Assembly (NCBI GenBank): GCA_021323855.1
Contig: JAJPKE010000035.1
Coordinates: 83,823 to 147,822, forward strand
Source: Chloroflexota bacterium
GTDB taxonomy: Bacteria; Chloroflexota; Ktedonobacteria; Ktedonobacterales; JADMIN01
Reading direction: 5' to 3'
Length of the DNA stretch: 64,000 nt
Both the position numbers and the translations under genes were made by a program. The notes below the pieces were generated by a model that saw nothing but the letters and a program-made list of their open reading frames with translations, was not told where the DNA came from and made no database searches. Below, piece after piece: positions 33,868 to 41,979 of the stretch. Numbering within the stretch: the stretch's first letter is position 1; each line of letters starts with the position of its first letter.

Positions 33868-34785
33868 TTATTCTTTTGTCACTTCTTTTGCCGCCAGCAC
33901 GATGCCGTTGCGGGATGGGTCGCGCACCAGAATACCAGCGGGCGTCTCCTCGGTGGCGATGCCTGCGCCGCGCACCCGCTCCAACACGCGCTCCAACTCC
34001 GCCTGATTTGGCAGTAGCACGACGAAATCACGCAGTCCGGCGGCGTCTGCTGGGGGTGGTGGTGCGCCGACACCGGCCCAGGTGTTGAGGCCGATGTGGT
34101 GGTGATAGCCGCCCGCCGAGACGAAGAGCGCCGAGGGACCGAAGCGCGCCATCAGATCAAACCCTAGGATATCCACGTAGAAGTGTTTTGTATCGTCCAG
34201 ATGGGCGACATGCAGGTGCATGTGACCGAGCTTCGTGCCAGCGGCCAGCCCAGACCACGGCTCATCATGCCCATTCAGTTCATCGAGAATGCCCTCGATA
34301 TCCAGCGGATCGCTCGCCATGCGTATCTGTTGGTTGGGTTCGTATACCCACTCGGCGCGCGGACGGTCACGATAGATTTCGATGCCGTTACCGTCCGGGT
34401 CCGCCAGGTAGATTGCCTCGCTGACCAGATGATCGGCGAAGCCCTGTAATGGTGTGCGCGTCTCCGCGAGGCGACGCAGCGTCCGCGCCAGCTCCAGCCG
34501 CGACGGCACCAGCACCGCGAAGTGATAGAGTCCCGTGGTGCCGCGCACATGCCGCGCACCCGGCTGCTCAGTCAGCACGAGGATATCGGGTCCGCCAGCG
34601 CCCAGCCGCGCCATATTGTCCGTGAGCTGATGCACCTGGAAACCCAGCCGCTCCTGATAGAAGGCGAGTGAGCGGTCGAGCTGCGCGACAGTGAGCGAGA
34701 CCGGGCCGAGCGTGGTATTGGGATGAATCGGGTGATGGGCTGGCTGAGTTGGCTGGATTGAGGTAGACGTTTCTGGCGTTGTCAT
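33868..34785 (-). CDS. VOC family protein (CatE-like, two-domain glyoxalase fold)
   Basis: A 305-residue protein with two VOC modules. The first starts GPVSLTVAQLDRSLAFYQERLGF and contains YHFAVLVPSR and YLADPDGNGIEIY. The second starts GHMHLHVAHLDDTKHFYVDILGF with the metal-ligand-like HHIGLNTW. Bacillus CatE-type catechol-2,3-dioxygenases have this arrangement. His and Glu ligands seem present (His in GHMHLHV and HHHIGLN, the glutamate uncertain), so the enzyme may be active, but the substrate is unknown. It is a single gene, convergent with def. Confidence 0.9.
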   Translation of the reverse strand: MTTPETSTSIQPTQPAHHPIHPNTTLGPVSLTVAQLDRSLAFYQERLGFQVHQLTDNMARLGAGGPDILVLTEQPGARHVRGTTGLYHFAVLVPSRLELARTLRRLAETRTPLQGFADHLVSEAIYLADPDGNGIEIYRDRPRAEWVYEPNQQIRMASDPLDIEGILDELNGHDEPWSGLAAGTKLGHMHLHVAHLDDTKHFYVDILGFDLMARFGPSALFVSAGGYHHHIGLNTWAGVGAPPPPADAAGLRDFVVLLPNQAELERVLERVRGAGIATEETPAGILVRDPSRNGIVLAAKEVTKE

Positions 34786-34922
34786 TGGTCGCTCTTTTCT
34801 GCCGCGCTGGCATGGATAAGTGCTTTTGTGCTGTGCGCTCTCGATTACACACTACAAAAAATGAAGTTATAGGGATAGTATACGCTACTGACAGGGCATA
34901 GCGCCAGTTTTTGTGTGATGCG

Positions 34923-35357
34923 CTAGCTGTTCTGTTCGCGTTCCTTGCGCGTGAGCGTCTTGATCTCTTCGCGCGGGCGGAAGCGCAACGCCGACCACGT
35001 ATCATCAATCGCAACTGCCGAAACCACCAGGAATCCGGCCTCGCGTAGCGCATCCCAGCCAACATCGCGGCTGATATCCGTTTTGATCGCGCTAGATTTC
35101 TTGGGGTACGCGCACCAAAGCAGTCCACCTGGCTTGAGAGCGGCGACAGCGTTAGTAGCCTGCGCGTCGAGTTCGCTAACGCTCTTGACGAAGAGTTGCA
35201 CGACATCGAACTGCTCGCCCGGTGCGGCAGCGGTCGCCATCTGCGTACCCTCCGGCAATGGCTGCAACTGCTCCAGGTAGCCATCCGGCGCATTGAAGAC
35301 GACGATGCGCTGCCCCGGCTTGATGTTGAGTTTCTTTGCAAGCGATGTTTCCGCCAT
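34923..35357 (-). CDS. DUF3052-type protein
   Basis: A 144-residue soluble protein. The line SLAKKLNIKPGQRIVVFNAPDGYLEQL starts a methyltransferase-like Rossmann core. FDVVQLFVKSVSELD, LKPGGLLWCAYPKKSSAIKTDISRD and DDTWSALRFRPRE follow, all typical of DUF3052. It lacks an obvious SAM-binding loop, and its role is unknown. The ATG at 35357 follows GAGAGGCG. A longer frame to 35417 has no ribosome site. Confidence 0.88.
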   Translation of the reverse strand: MAETSLAKKLNIKPGQRIVVFNAPDGYLEQLQPLPEGTQMATAAAPGEQFDVVQLFVKSVSELDAQATNAVAALKPGGLLWCAYPKKSSAIKTDISRDVGWDALREAGFLVVSAVAIDDTWSALRFRPREEIKTLTRKEREQNS

Positions 35358-35521
35358 ACTGGTCGCCTCTCTGGAGTGCTGCGGTGGTCTCAGAACAAAC
35401 ACTCTACATACAGGCACTATACCAAGAAGCGACGTGATAACGCAAACTCACCGCCAGTTCGTTCCCATGCAGTGCGGGAGAAAGGCTGGCGGTGAGGATA
35501 CTATGCGCTAAATTTTTTATC

Positions 35522-35917
35522 TCAAGCTTCGCTGACCTGCTGATTTTTGGGCTTTTTCTTCGCGGTCGTGGCGGGCGCTGGCGCGGCCTCGACCGGCAAT
35601 GTCTCGATATAGGCTTCGAGCGCCGCGCGGTCCTCTGGCAAGAGCGTCGTCTCGAACTCATGCTCGATCTTGCCCTTGCGCAGCGCCGGTTCCCAGCAGG
35701 AGCGGCGGGCGCAGAGATATGCCCCGCGCCCGGACTTCTTGCCGGTGGGGTCCAGTTCGATATGCCCCTCCGGCGTGCGCACGATGCGAATCAGTTCGCG
35801 CTTGGGGCGCACCTGCTTGCAGGCGATGCAGGTGCGCTGCGGCACATGACGCGGCTTCGGTTGCTGCCGCCGCTTGGCAGGCCGTGACTGCTGGGCGGCT
35901 GTTGTCTTCGCTGGCAT
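35522..35917 (-). CDS. ylxR: YlxR (DUF448) RNA-binding protein
   Basis: A 131-residue protein. The conserved core is RTCIACKQVRPKRELIRIV, followed by SGRGAYLC, the hallmark of YlxR/DUF448 (a proposed RNase P modulator in Bacillus). An N-terminal basic Gln/Lys stretch and a C-terminal Ala/Lys tail are additional. It lies 12 bp after nusA in the conserved nusA-ylxR order. The usual next gene infB is not here; the following gene is DUF3052. Confidence 0.93.
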   Translation of the reverse strand: MPAKTTAAQQSRPAKRRQQPKPRHVPQRTCIACKQVRPKRELIRIVRTPEGHIELDPTGKKSGRGAYLCARRSCWEPALRKGKIEHEFETTLLPEDRAALEAYIETLPVEAAPAPATTAKKKPKNQQVSEA

Positions 35918-35929
35918 GTGGCTACGCCA

Positions 35930-37066
35930 TTACCTTTCCACATGCGCCTGTGGCGTCTCCACCGGCGATAGCGGGGCATCTACCTCTTCGGATGAAGGGG
36001 TCGAGTTCGCCTGATTCACCTGGTTCGCCTGGTCGCCGCTGGCGCGCGCAACATCCACGCGCCAGCCGGTGAGCCGGGCTGCCAGACGCGCGTTCTGTCC
36101 CTCTTTGCCGATGGCCAGCGAAAGCTGCCGCTCCGGCACCGTCACCAGCGCCGTGTGGTCGGATTCGCGCAGCTCCACGCTGAGCGGCTTCACCGGGCTG
36201 AGCGCGTTGGCGATGAAACGCGAATTATCAGTATCCCACTGGATGATGTCTATCTTCTCGCCGTTCAGCTCGTTGACCACGTTGTTGATGCGCGTGCCCC
36301 GCATACCGACACAAGCGCCAATCGGATCAATGCCTTCCTGCCGCGCCCACACCGCCACTTTAGAGCGGCTGCCTGGCTCGCGGGCGATGGCTTTGATCTC
36401 CACCTGCCCGTTGAAGATTTCCGGCACTTCAAGCTCGAAGAGCCGCTTGATGATATTGCGATGCGTGCGCGAGACCATTGCCTGCACGCCACGTCCGCCG
36501 CCGCGCTTCAGGTCGTAGACGTAGACGCGCAGCCGCTGACCGACGCGAATACGTTCGCCGCGCATCTGCTCTTTCTCTTCCAGCACACCCTCGATCTTGC
36601 CCAGATCAATGATGAACGCCGAGCTATTGCGCTCGTCGCGCCGGACGACGGTGCCCATCACGAGATCGTCGAGCCGGTCCTTGAACGACTCGAAGAGATA
36701 ATCTTGCTCGGCCTCGCGGATGCGTTGCAGAATGATCTGCTTGGCAGTCTGCGCCGGAATGCGGTCAAATATCTGCGGGCTGTCCACCTCCATGTGCTGC
36801 CCCAACGCCGCATGTGGGTCTATCTGCTGCGCCTCGCCCAGCGAAATCTCCTCAGCGGAATTGTGAACCTGGGCGACGACGCGCTTCATCACCCAGACGC
36901 GCACGTCGCCGTTGGGTTCCACCTCGATGCGCACGTTTTCGCCGCCGCCCACACTCTTGCGATAGGCGGCGAGGAGGGCATTGGCGACTGCTTCCGTGAC
37001 CACGTTCTGTGGCAGCCCTTTTTCATGGGTAAGCTGTGCGATTGCCGTTTGATATTCTGTCCTCAT
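35930..37066 (-). CDS. nusA: transcription termination/antitermination protein NusA
   Basis: A 378-residue NusA. The N-terminal RNA-polymerase-binding domain (1-~130) is followed by an S1 domain (VMGTVVRRDERNSSAFIIDL ... RVYVYDLKRG) and KH1 and KH2 domains (IGACVGMRGTRINNVVNELNGEKI; LSLAIGKEGQNARLAARLTGW). The C terminus ends in ~35 acidic residues and lacks the AR repeats of E. coli. AGGAGGGGGG before the ATG is a strong ribosome site. rimP, which usually precedes nusA, is absent. Confidence 0.97.
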   Translation of the reverse strand: MRTEYQTAIAQLTHEKGLPQNVVTEAVANALLAAYRKSVGGGENVRIEVEPNGDVRVWVMKRVVAQVHNSAEEISLGEAQQIDPHAALGQHMEVDSPQIFDRIPAQTAKQIILQRIREAEQDYLFESFKDRLDDLVMGTVVRRDERNSSAFIIDLGKIEGVLEEKEQMRGERIRVGQRLRVYVYDLKRGGGRGVQAMVSRTHRNIIKRLFELEVPEIFNGQVEIKAIAREPGSRSKVAVWARQEGIDPIGACVGMRGTRINNVVNELNGEKIDIIQWDTDNSRFIANALSPVKPLSVELRESDHTALVTVPERQLSLAIGKEGQNARLAARLTGWRVDVARASGDQANQVNQANSTPSSEEVDAPLSPVETPQAHVER

Positions 37067-37309
37067 GGTAATGACCCCCCTCCTGACTGATAGGCCTTCA
37101 TCGGTAGCCCAGAGCGCCTGCCAGCAACTCCATACAACTGCATAGATTGAGGGCGTGAGATTACCCCACGCCCCTTCAAGCTGCCAGCCGCCACAAAAGC
37201 GTCTATCGGGATGTTGTACCGTATGCCTGAATACTACGGTTTGCTACGTTCTGTCTGTTCCGTCTCTTGCGCTATATGCGTTACAAGCACTACATTCACT
37301 GCTAAGCAA

Positions 37310-37337
37310 AAGAAAAGTGGGCGCGCCCACTTTTCTT
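37310..37337 (-). terminator. 28-nt perfect palindrome, possible attenuator of nusA
   Basis: AAGAAAAGTGGGC pairs perfectly with its mirror GCCCACTTTTCTT (37310-37337). Read on the minus strand the GC stem is followed by TTTTCTTTTGC, a good intrinsic-terminator tail. It lies ~245 bp upstream of nusA and could act as an attenuator of the nusA message or block antisense readthrough. On the plus strand the tail is weaker. Confidence 0.55.
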
Positions 37338-37449
37338 CCCATACATCTTCGATTCCGCGCTTCAGTATACCACCAGCAAGAAGAAGTAGCAAAGGTTCGC
37401 CAACATCAGTTTTCTGACCAATTTCCTCGTCAACGCCCCTTTGCTTAAA

Positions 37450-37479
37450 TTGACTGTCCCTTGCGGCGCTGGGTATAAT
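37450..37479 (+). promoter_or_regulatory. strong sigma-70-type promoter
   Basis: TTGACT (37450-37455), an 18-bp spacer and TATAAT (37474-37479), a perfect -10 box. Transcription would start near 37486, about 90 nt before the acyl-CoA dehydrogenase ATG. Confidence 0.8.
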
Positions 37480-37574
37480 CGTGGCAGTGTCCTGGGTACA
37501 ACGGACCCGCGACTTTTCCCTATCTGTTCCTCTATTTGCTGGCAGAGAAACCAGAACGCAAAGGAGCGTTTGCA

Positions 37575-38720
37575 ATGGCCGTTACGGCATCCGAATCCGA
37601 AGAGAGCATGCTGCTGGATATGGTCCGTGACCTGGTGCGCGAGAAGGTCGCCCCACGCGCGGCGGAGATAGACGCAGTTGGCGAGTTCCCCTGGGATATG
37701 AAAGAACTGCTCGCCAAGCAAGACATCCTCGCCATGCCGTTCCCAGAGGAATATGGCGGTCTGGGGTCCAGCGAAGTGACCATCCTCAAGACAATTGAGG
37801 AACTGGCGAAAGCCTGCGCCACCACCGCGCTGATCCTCTGCGTGCAGCAGCTCGGCTCGCTGCCCATTCTGCTGGTAGGGACTGAGGAGCAGAAGCAACG
37901 CTACATCCCACGGCTGGCTACCGGCGAATGGCTGGCGGCCTATGCGCTCACCGAACCGGGGTCCGGCTCTGATGCTGGCGCGATGCGCACGCGCGCCGAG
38001 AAGCGCGGCGACACCTATGTGCTGAACGGCGTCAAACACTTCATCACCAACGCAGGCATCGCGCACGTCAATACCGTCTTTGCCGTCACCGACCCCTCCG
38101 CCGGTACGCGCGGCACCAGCGCCTTCGTCGTCGAGGCCGACCGTCCGGGCTTCCGCATGGGCAAAGCCGAGAACAAGATGGGCATTCGTGGCTCGCAGAC
38201 CGGCGAACTGGTCTTTGAGGATTGCGTGATTCCCGCCGAGAATCTGCTGGGCAAAGAAGGTGACGGCTTCAAGATCGGCCTGATGACGCTTGACCGCACA
38301 CGTCCCGGCATCGCGGCGCAGGCGCTGGGCATTGCCCAGGGCGCACTGGACTTCGCTACCGACTACGCCAAACAGCGCGTGCAGTTCGGCAAGCCGATCT
38401 TCGAGAATCAGGCGATACAGTTCATGCTGGCAGACATGGACATCAAGGTTGAAGCCGCCCGCCGGCTCGTGTATCATGTTGGCGAGCTAATGGACCAGGG
38501 CGTGCCGCGCTTCACCCGCGAATCCGCGATTGCCAAGACGTTTGCCTCGGATATCGCGATGGAGGTGACGAACGACGCCATCCAGGTTCTTGGCGGCTAT
38601 GGGTATATGAAGGAGTTCCCGGTGGAGCGAATGATGCGCGACGCCAAAATCTGCCAGATCTATGAAGGTACCAACCAGATTCAACGTCTCGTCATCGCGC
38701 GCGCATTGGGACAGAAGTGA
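37575..38720 (+). CDS. acyl-CoA dehydrogenase
   Basis: A 381-residue flavoenzyme of fatty-acid or branched-chain amino-acid breakdown. The family signatures are AYALTEPGSGSDAGAM (residues ~115-130), KHFITNAGIAHVNTVFAV, and the C-terminal GGYGYMKEFPVERMMRDAK with the catalytic base Glu in IYEGTNQIQR. The length is normal for short-chain (butyryl/isobutyryl) members. The specificity is unknown. The ATG at 37575 follows AAGGAG and is preferred over the in-frame start at 37536. A strong promoter lies 95 bp upstream. Confidence 0.95.
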   Translation: MAVTASESEESMLLDMVRDLVREKVAPRAAEIDAVGEFPWDMKELLAKQDILAMPFPEEYGGLGSSEVTILKTIEELAKACATTALILCVQQLGSLPILLVGTEEQKQRYIPRLATGEWLAAYALTEPGSGSDAGAMRTRAEKRGDTYVLNGVKHFITNAGIAHVNTVFAVTDPSAGTRGTSAFVVEADRPGFRMGKAENKMGIRGSQTGELVFEDCVIPAENLLGKEGDGFKIGLMTLDRTRPGIAAQALGIAQGALDFATDYAKQRVQFGKPIFENQAIQFMLADMDIKVEAARRLVYHVGELMDQGVPRFTRESAIAKTFASDIAMEVTNDAIQVLGGYGYMKEFPVERMMRDAKICQIYEGTNQIQRLVIARALGQK

Positions 38721-38732
38721 TGTGGGGAGTTA

Positions 38733-39587
38733 ATGGAAAATCAGACGGAAACGCAGCCACCAGCTTTGTCCCTGCGGCTGCGCGACGGCAGCACGCTGGA
38801 ACTGCATACCGACGCAACAGGCGCTGAGACACTGCGCTATGGCGGCAGCGAGGCGTTGAACTATCCGCTGGCAGACCTGGCCGAGGCCAGCCTCGTGGCC
38901 GATACCACCGTGCCGCCGCTGCCGACCGGCCTGCCCTGGCCAGCGGTGCGCGTGCAATTGCGCAACGGCACCGCAACGGTCTTCTCACCGGCAGATCCAC
39001 CGGAGGCGACGAAGCTGCTGGAAGCGATCTACCAGCGCCGGCCAGACCTGCGGGTGATGGCGCCTCCGCCACCGCCGGGAGCGCAATGGGGCGCGCCTCC
39101 ACCTCCACCGAACTATGGCTACGCTGGGTATGCTCCAGGGTATCCAGGATACGCGCCTGGCTATCCGCCGCCGCATCCCTCCGGCATCCCGTCGTCTGAC
39201 CGCAATCTGGCGGGCATCTGCCATCTCAGCGTCTTCTTTGCGCCGGTTATCTTTCCGTTGATCGTCTGGCTGGTGGTGCGTAACAGCCAGCCCTACGCCT
39301 CGCATCAGGCGAAGCAAGCGTTTTTCTGGCATCTGATTTTCTGGGGCATATCAATCGCGCTGTTTGCCGTCGCATATGGTGTTTTCTTCGCTGGCATGAT
39401 GAGCAGCGCCGTCACCGCTGGCACAGGAGGACCCCACGCGCCGTTTGGCGCGGCTTTCCTCGGCGTGATAATCGCGTATCTGGTCATCTTCGCGCTCAGC
39501 ATCGTTGATATTGTCTTCAGCATCATCGGCACCGTCCAGGCATTCCAGGGGAGGCCGTTCCACTATCCCCTGCTCGGCAAGCTGTAA
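38733..39587 (+). CDS. DUF4870 membrane protein with PH-like N-terminal part
   Basis: A 284-residue protein. The N-terminal ~110 residues form a strand-rich domain (LSLRLRDGSTLELHT). A Pro/Tyr/Gly-rich linker (GYAGYAPGYPGYAPGYPPP) follows. The C-terminal half is DUF4870: LAGICHLSVFFAPVIFPLIVW, HQAKQAFFWHLIF and a last helix with FSIIGTVQAFQGRPFHYP. This gives four transmembrane helices. DUF4870 proteins are of unknown function. It starts 12 bp after the acyl-CoA dehydrogenase and ends 31 bp before the transaldolase, so it is probably co-transcribed. Confidence 0.9.
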   Translation: MENQTETQPPALSLRLRDGSTLELHTDATGAETLRYGGSEALNYPLADLAEASLVADTTVPPLPTGLPWPAVRVQLRNGTATVFSPADPPEATKLLEAIYQRRPDLRVMAPPPPPGAQWGAPPPPPNYGYAGYAPGYPGYAPGYPPPHPSGIPSSDRNLAGICHLSVFFAPVIFPLIVWLVVRNSQPYASHQAKQAFFWHLIFWGISIALFAVAYGVFFAGMMSSAVTAGTGGPHAPFGAAFLGVIIAYLVIFALSIVDIVFSIIGTVQAFQGRPFHYPLLGKL

Positions 39588-39618
39588 CCAATTCCCTGCG
39601 TGGAAAAGGGGTATGCAC

Positions 39619-40284
39619 ATGGCTCTCTATGTTGATAGCGCATTCGTCGAGGATGTCGCGCGACTCGCAGCGGCATACCCCATCGCTGGCGTCACCACCA
39701 ATCCGACGATTCTGCTGACGGCGTTCGAGCGCGGCCAGCGATTACGCGATGTCGAAGTCTTGCGCGAACTCTTGCAGGTCTGCGCCGGACCCGTCTTCAT
39801 GCAGCCGACCGCCGGTTCGCGCGATGAGCTGCGCAAAGCCGCACTCACCTATGTGGATGTGAACCCGCAGCGTGTGGTTCTCAAGCTGCCCGCGACACCG
39901 CTGGGATTACAAGCCGCGCATGATCTTGCGGGCGATGGCGCGCTTGTCGCCTTCACAGCGGTGGCCTCAGTGCCACAGGTATATCTGGGCACGATGATGG
40001 GCGCGCAGTGGGTGATTCCTTATTTCTGCCGCTTGCGCCGGGCGGGTGTGGATGTTAACCAGGAGATCACCGACATGGCGCGGCTGCTGGACGGGCAACA
40101 GAGCAGTACCCGTATCCTGGCTGCCAGCCTCAAGACGCCACGCGACATCATCGAGGCGACACTGGCAGGCGCGCACGATGTCACCGCGCCACCCGATGTC
40201 ATCGCCGCGATGGCGACCAGCGCCATGACTGAAGCCGCCGTTACGCAGTTCGCCAGCGATTGGGAGCGCCTGCGCCAACTCTAA
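39619..40284 (+). CDS. transaldolase / fructose-6-phosphate aldolase-like protein
   Basis: A 221-residue short transaldolase (TalC/FSA type). MALYVDSAFVED gives the active-site Asp, GVTTNPT the phosphate-site loop, and VVLKLPAT the Schiff-base Lys89. LVAFTAVASVPQVYLG and ILAASLKTPRDI are further family motifs. The C-terminal ~25 residues complete the (beta/alpha)8 barrel. It would act on sedoheptulose-7-phosphate or fructose-6-phosphate. The ATG at 39619 has AAGGGG eight bases upstream; an ATG at 39613 is too close. Confidence 0.9.
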   Translation: MALYVDSAFVEDVARLAAAYPIAGVTTNPTILLTAFERGQRLRDVEVLRELLQVCAGPVFMQPTAGSRDELRKAALTYVDVNPQRVVLKLPATPLGLQAAHDLAGDGALVAFTAVASVPQVYLGTMMGAQWVIPYFCRLRRAGVDVNQEITDMARLLDGQQSSTRILAASLKTPRDIIEATLAGAHDVTAPPDVIAAMATSAMTEAAVTQFASDWERLRQL

Positions 40285-40318
40285 ATCTGGCAGCCCGGTT
40301 CATTTCTACATCTGGTGG

Positions 40319-40338
40319 GGCAGACATTCCTGTCTGCC
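40319..40338 (+). terminator. hairpin after the transaldolase gene
   Basis: GGCAGACA (40319-40326) and TGTCTGCC (40331-40338) form an 8-bp stem with a 4-nt loop, 34 bp after the stop codon. The tail AATTATCCCTTT is only moderately T-rich. Confidence 0.5.
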
Positions 40339-40509
40339 AATTATCCCTTTGCCTGGGTCAACGGTCACAGACAGTAGCAGACATAAGAAGCGGTATTTCT
40401 CGGCCAATGCGGGCGCTGCCATCAGGTGATTGCGGGTGACCAGCATCAGGTGGCATAGTTCCTGCTCGTACCGTTCAGCAAAACGAGTGACGAGTTGGGA
40501 GGATGACGT

Positions 40510-41979
40510 TTGCGTCAGGAACAGCCACCAACAGAAAACGAATACAGCGCAGAATACAACGCATTTTTGCCAGCGCAAGCTCCGGATTCCACGCCCACCA
40601 TACCCGCCCCCGCGACCCCAGCAATCCCCCCGGTTTCGCCCGTCGCCCCGCAGGGAATCGCAGCGAGCGTGCCGCCTGCGGCTCCGGTCTCTGCTGCCTC
40701 CAGCACTGGCGCATCCCAACAATCCGCACCATCTCGTGAATCAAGGCAAGTGTGGGCGTTGCGCGCTATCGCGGCGGCACTGCCGGGGTGCCAGACGTTA
40801 CGCATCCTGCGCTTTGCACCGGCTTCCGGTGGGCAGCAGGCGCAGTGGCAACAGGTCGCTGCCCTTCAGCGCGAGCAGAGTGGCTGGTCCGCGCTGGCAA
40901 CGCCACCAGAGCAGCCGTTCATGCAGGCGCTTGAGGGTGGCCTGAGCGCGAGCGTGCCTACAGACGTGACGCATCTGCCTGGACGAGTGCTGTTACCATG
41001 CCGCGACGAACAGGGTACGCTACGCGGCGCGCTGCTGATCGAGCCAGATATCCTGACCGGCGGCGCGCAGCCAGACGCCGCGCTGCTTCCGCTGCTGCAA
41101 GCGCAGGCCTGGCTCATCCTGGAACTCGCCGCTGCCGGCCAGGAGCAGCAACGGCTGGCGGAGATGGCGGCAAGCGAAAGCAGCGCACGCGACGCCTTCA
41201 TTTCGTTCGCCGCGCATGAGTTGCGCAGTCCGCTCACCTCAATCAAAGGCTATGCGCAGTTGCTCGTGCGCCAGGCGCGCAAAAACCCGCTGCCAGATGC
41301 CATGCTGCGCTCTGTGCAATCCATCGAGCAGCAGAGCGTGCGCATGTCTGAGATGCTTGGCGAAATGCTAGACGCCTCGCGCATTTTGCGTGGCAGGCTG
41401 GAGATGATTCCCTCGACAGTGGATCTATCGGCGCTGGTGAAAAAGGTGGTCGAGCGACGGCGCTCGTATTTCCCGGAACACGACTTGATCGTTCTCGGCG
41501 CCGAAACGCCACTGATTGGCCGCTGGGATGGCACGCGCGTCGAGCAGATCGTGCGTGACCTGCTGGATAACGCCGCCCGCCATAGCCCCAACGACACCGC
41601 CGTCGTCATCGAGTTGATGCGCAGCCCCACCCAGGTGACGGTCAGCGTGCGCGATCAGGGGACCGGCATTGCGGAGCGTGAACACAGCCGCATCTTCGAG
41701 TATCTGTATCGCACACAGGACGCCGAGCGCCGCAACCTCTCAGGGCTGGGATTGGGGCTGTTTGTGAGCCGCCATCTAGCCGAGCGATTGGGTGGCCACC
41801 TCTGGCTCCACGCATCCAGCGTGACACCGCCGACCGGCAGCGAGTTTCGTTTCACGCTGCCGCTCACCACCGATGTATCGCCCGAAAAGCGCAATGCTGA
41901 CGCTAACGGGACGCGACCGGCGTCTCATCCTGACGCGCCGCATCCTCCGAAAAACGCGGCAGGTGATACGGCACATTGA
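40510..41979 (+). CDS. sensor histidine kinase with GAF-like input domain
   Basis: A 489-residue soluble kinase. A Pro/Ala-rich N terminus (1-80) precedes a GAF-like domain (~80-215). HisKA has the H box ISFAAHELRSPLTSIKGYAQLL. The ATPase domain has DLLDNAARHSP (N box), DQGTGI (G1), the F box region and SGLGLGLFVSRHLAERLGG (G2), all intact. A charged Pro/Ala tail ends it. No transmembrane helix is seen. The start is TTG at 40510 with GGGAGG 7 bp upstream. Its 3' end overlaps the leftward transporter gene by 77 bp. No response regulator is adjacent. Confidence 0.92.
   Translation: MRQEQPPTENEYSAEYNAFLPAQAPDSTPTIPAPATPAIPPVSPVAPQGIAASVPPAAPVSAASSTGASQQSAPSRESRQVWALRAIAAALPGCQTLRILRFAPASGGQQAQWQQVAALQREQSGWSALATPPEQPFMQALEGGLSASVPTDVTHLPGRVLLPCRDEQGTLRGALLIEPDILTGGAQPDAALLPLLQAQAWLILELAAAGQEQQRLAEMAASESSARDAFISFAAHELRSPLTSIKGYAQLLVRQARKNPLPDAMLRSVQSIEQQSVRMSEMLGEMLDASRILRGRLEMIPSTVDLSALVKKVVERRRSYFPEHDLIVLGAETPLIGRWDGTRVEQIVRDLLDNAARHSPNDTAVVIELMRSPTQVTVSVRDQGTGIAEREHSRIFEYLYRTQDAERRNLSGLGLGLFVSRHLAERLGGHLWLHASSVTPPTGSEFRFTLPLTTDVSPEKRNADANGTRPASHPDAPHPPKNAAGDTAH

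Larger units (their letters stand above)
37067..37574. promoter_or_regulatory. divergent region between nusA and the acyl-CoA dehydrogenase
   Basis: A 508-bp region. It contains the hairpin GGGCGTG/CACGCCC (37151-37157 with 37167-37173), the 28-nt palindrome at 37310-37337 and a strong rightward promoter at 37450-37479. No rimP-like or other gene is supported in either direction. The short frames seen there have no typical codon bias. Confidence 0.55.
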
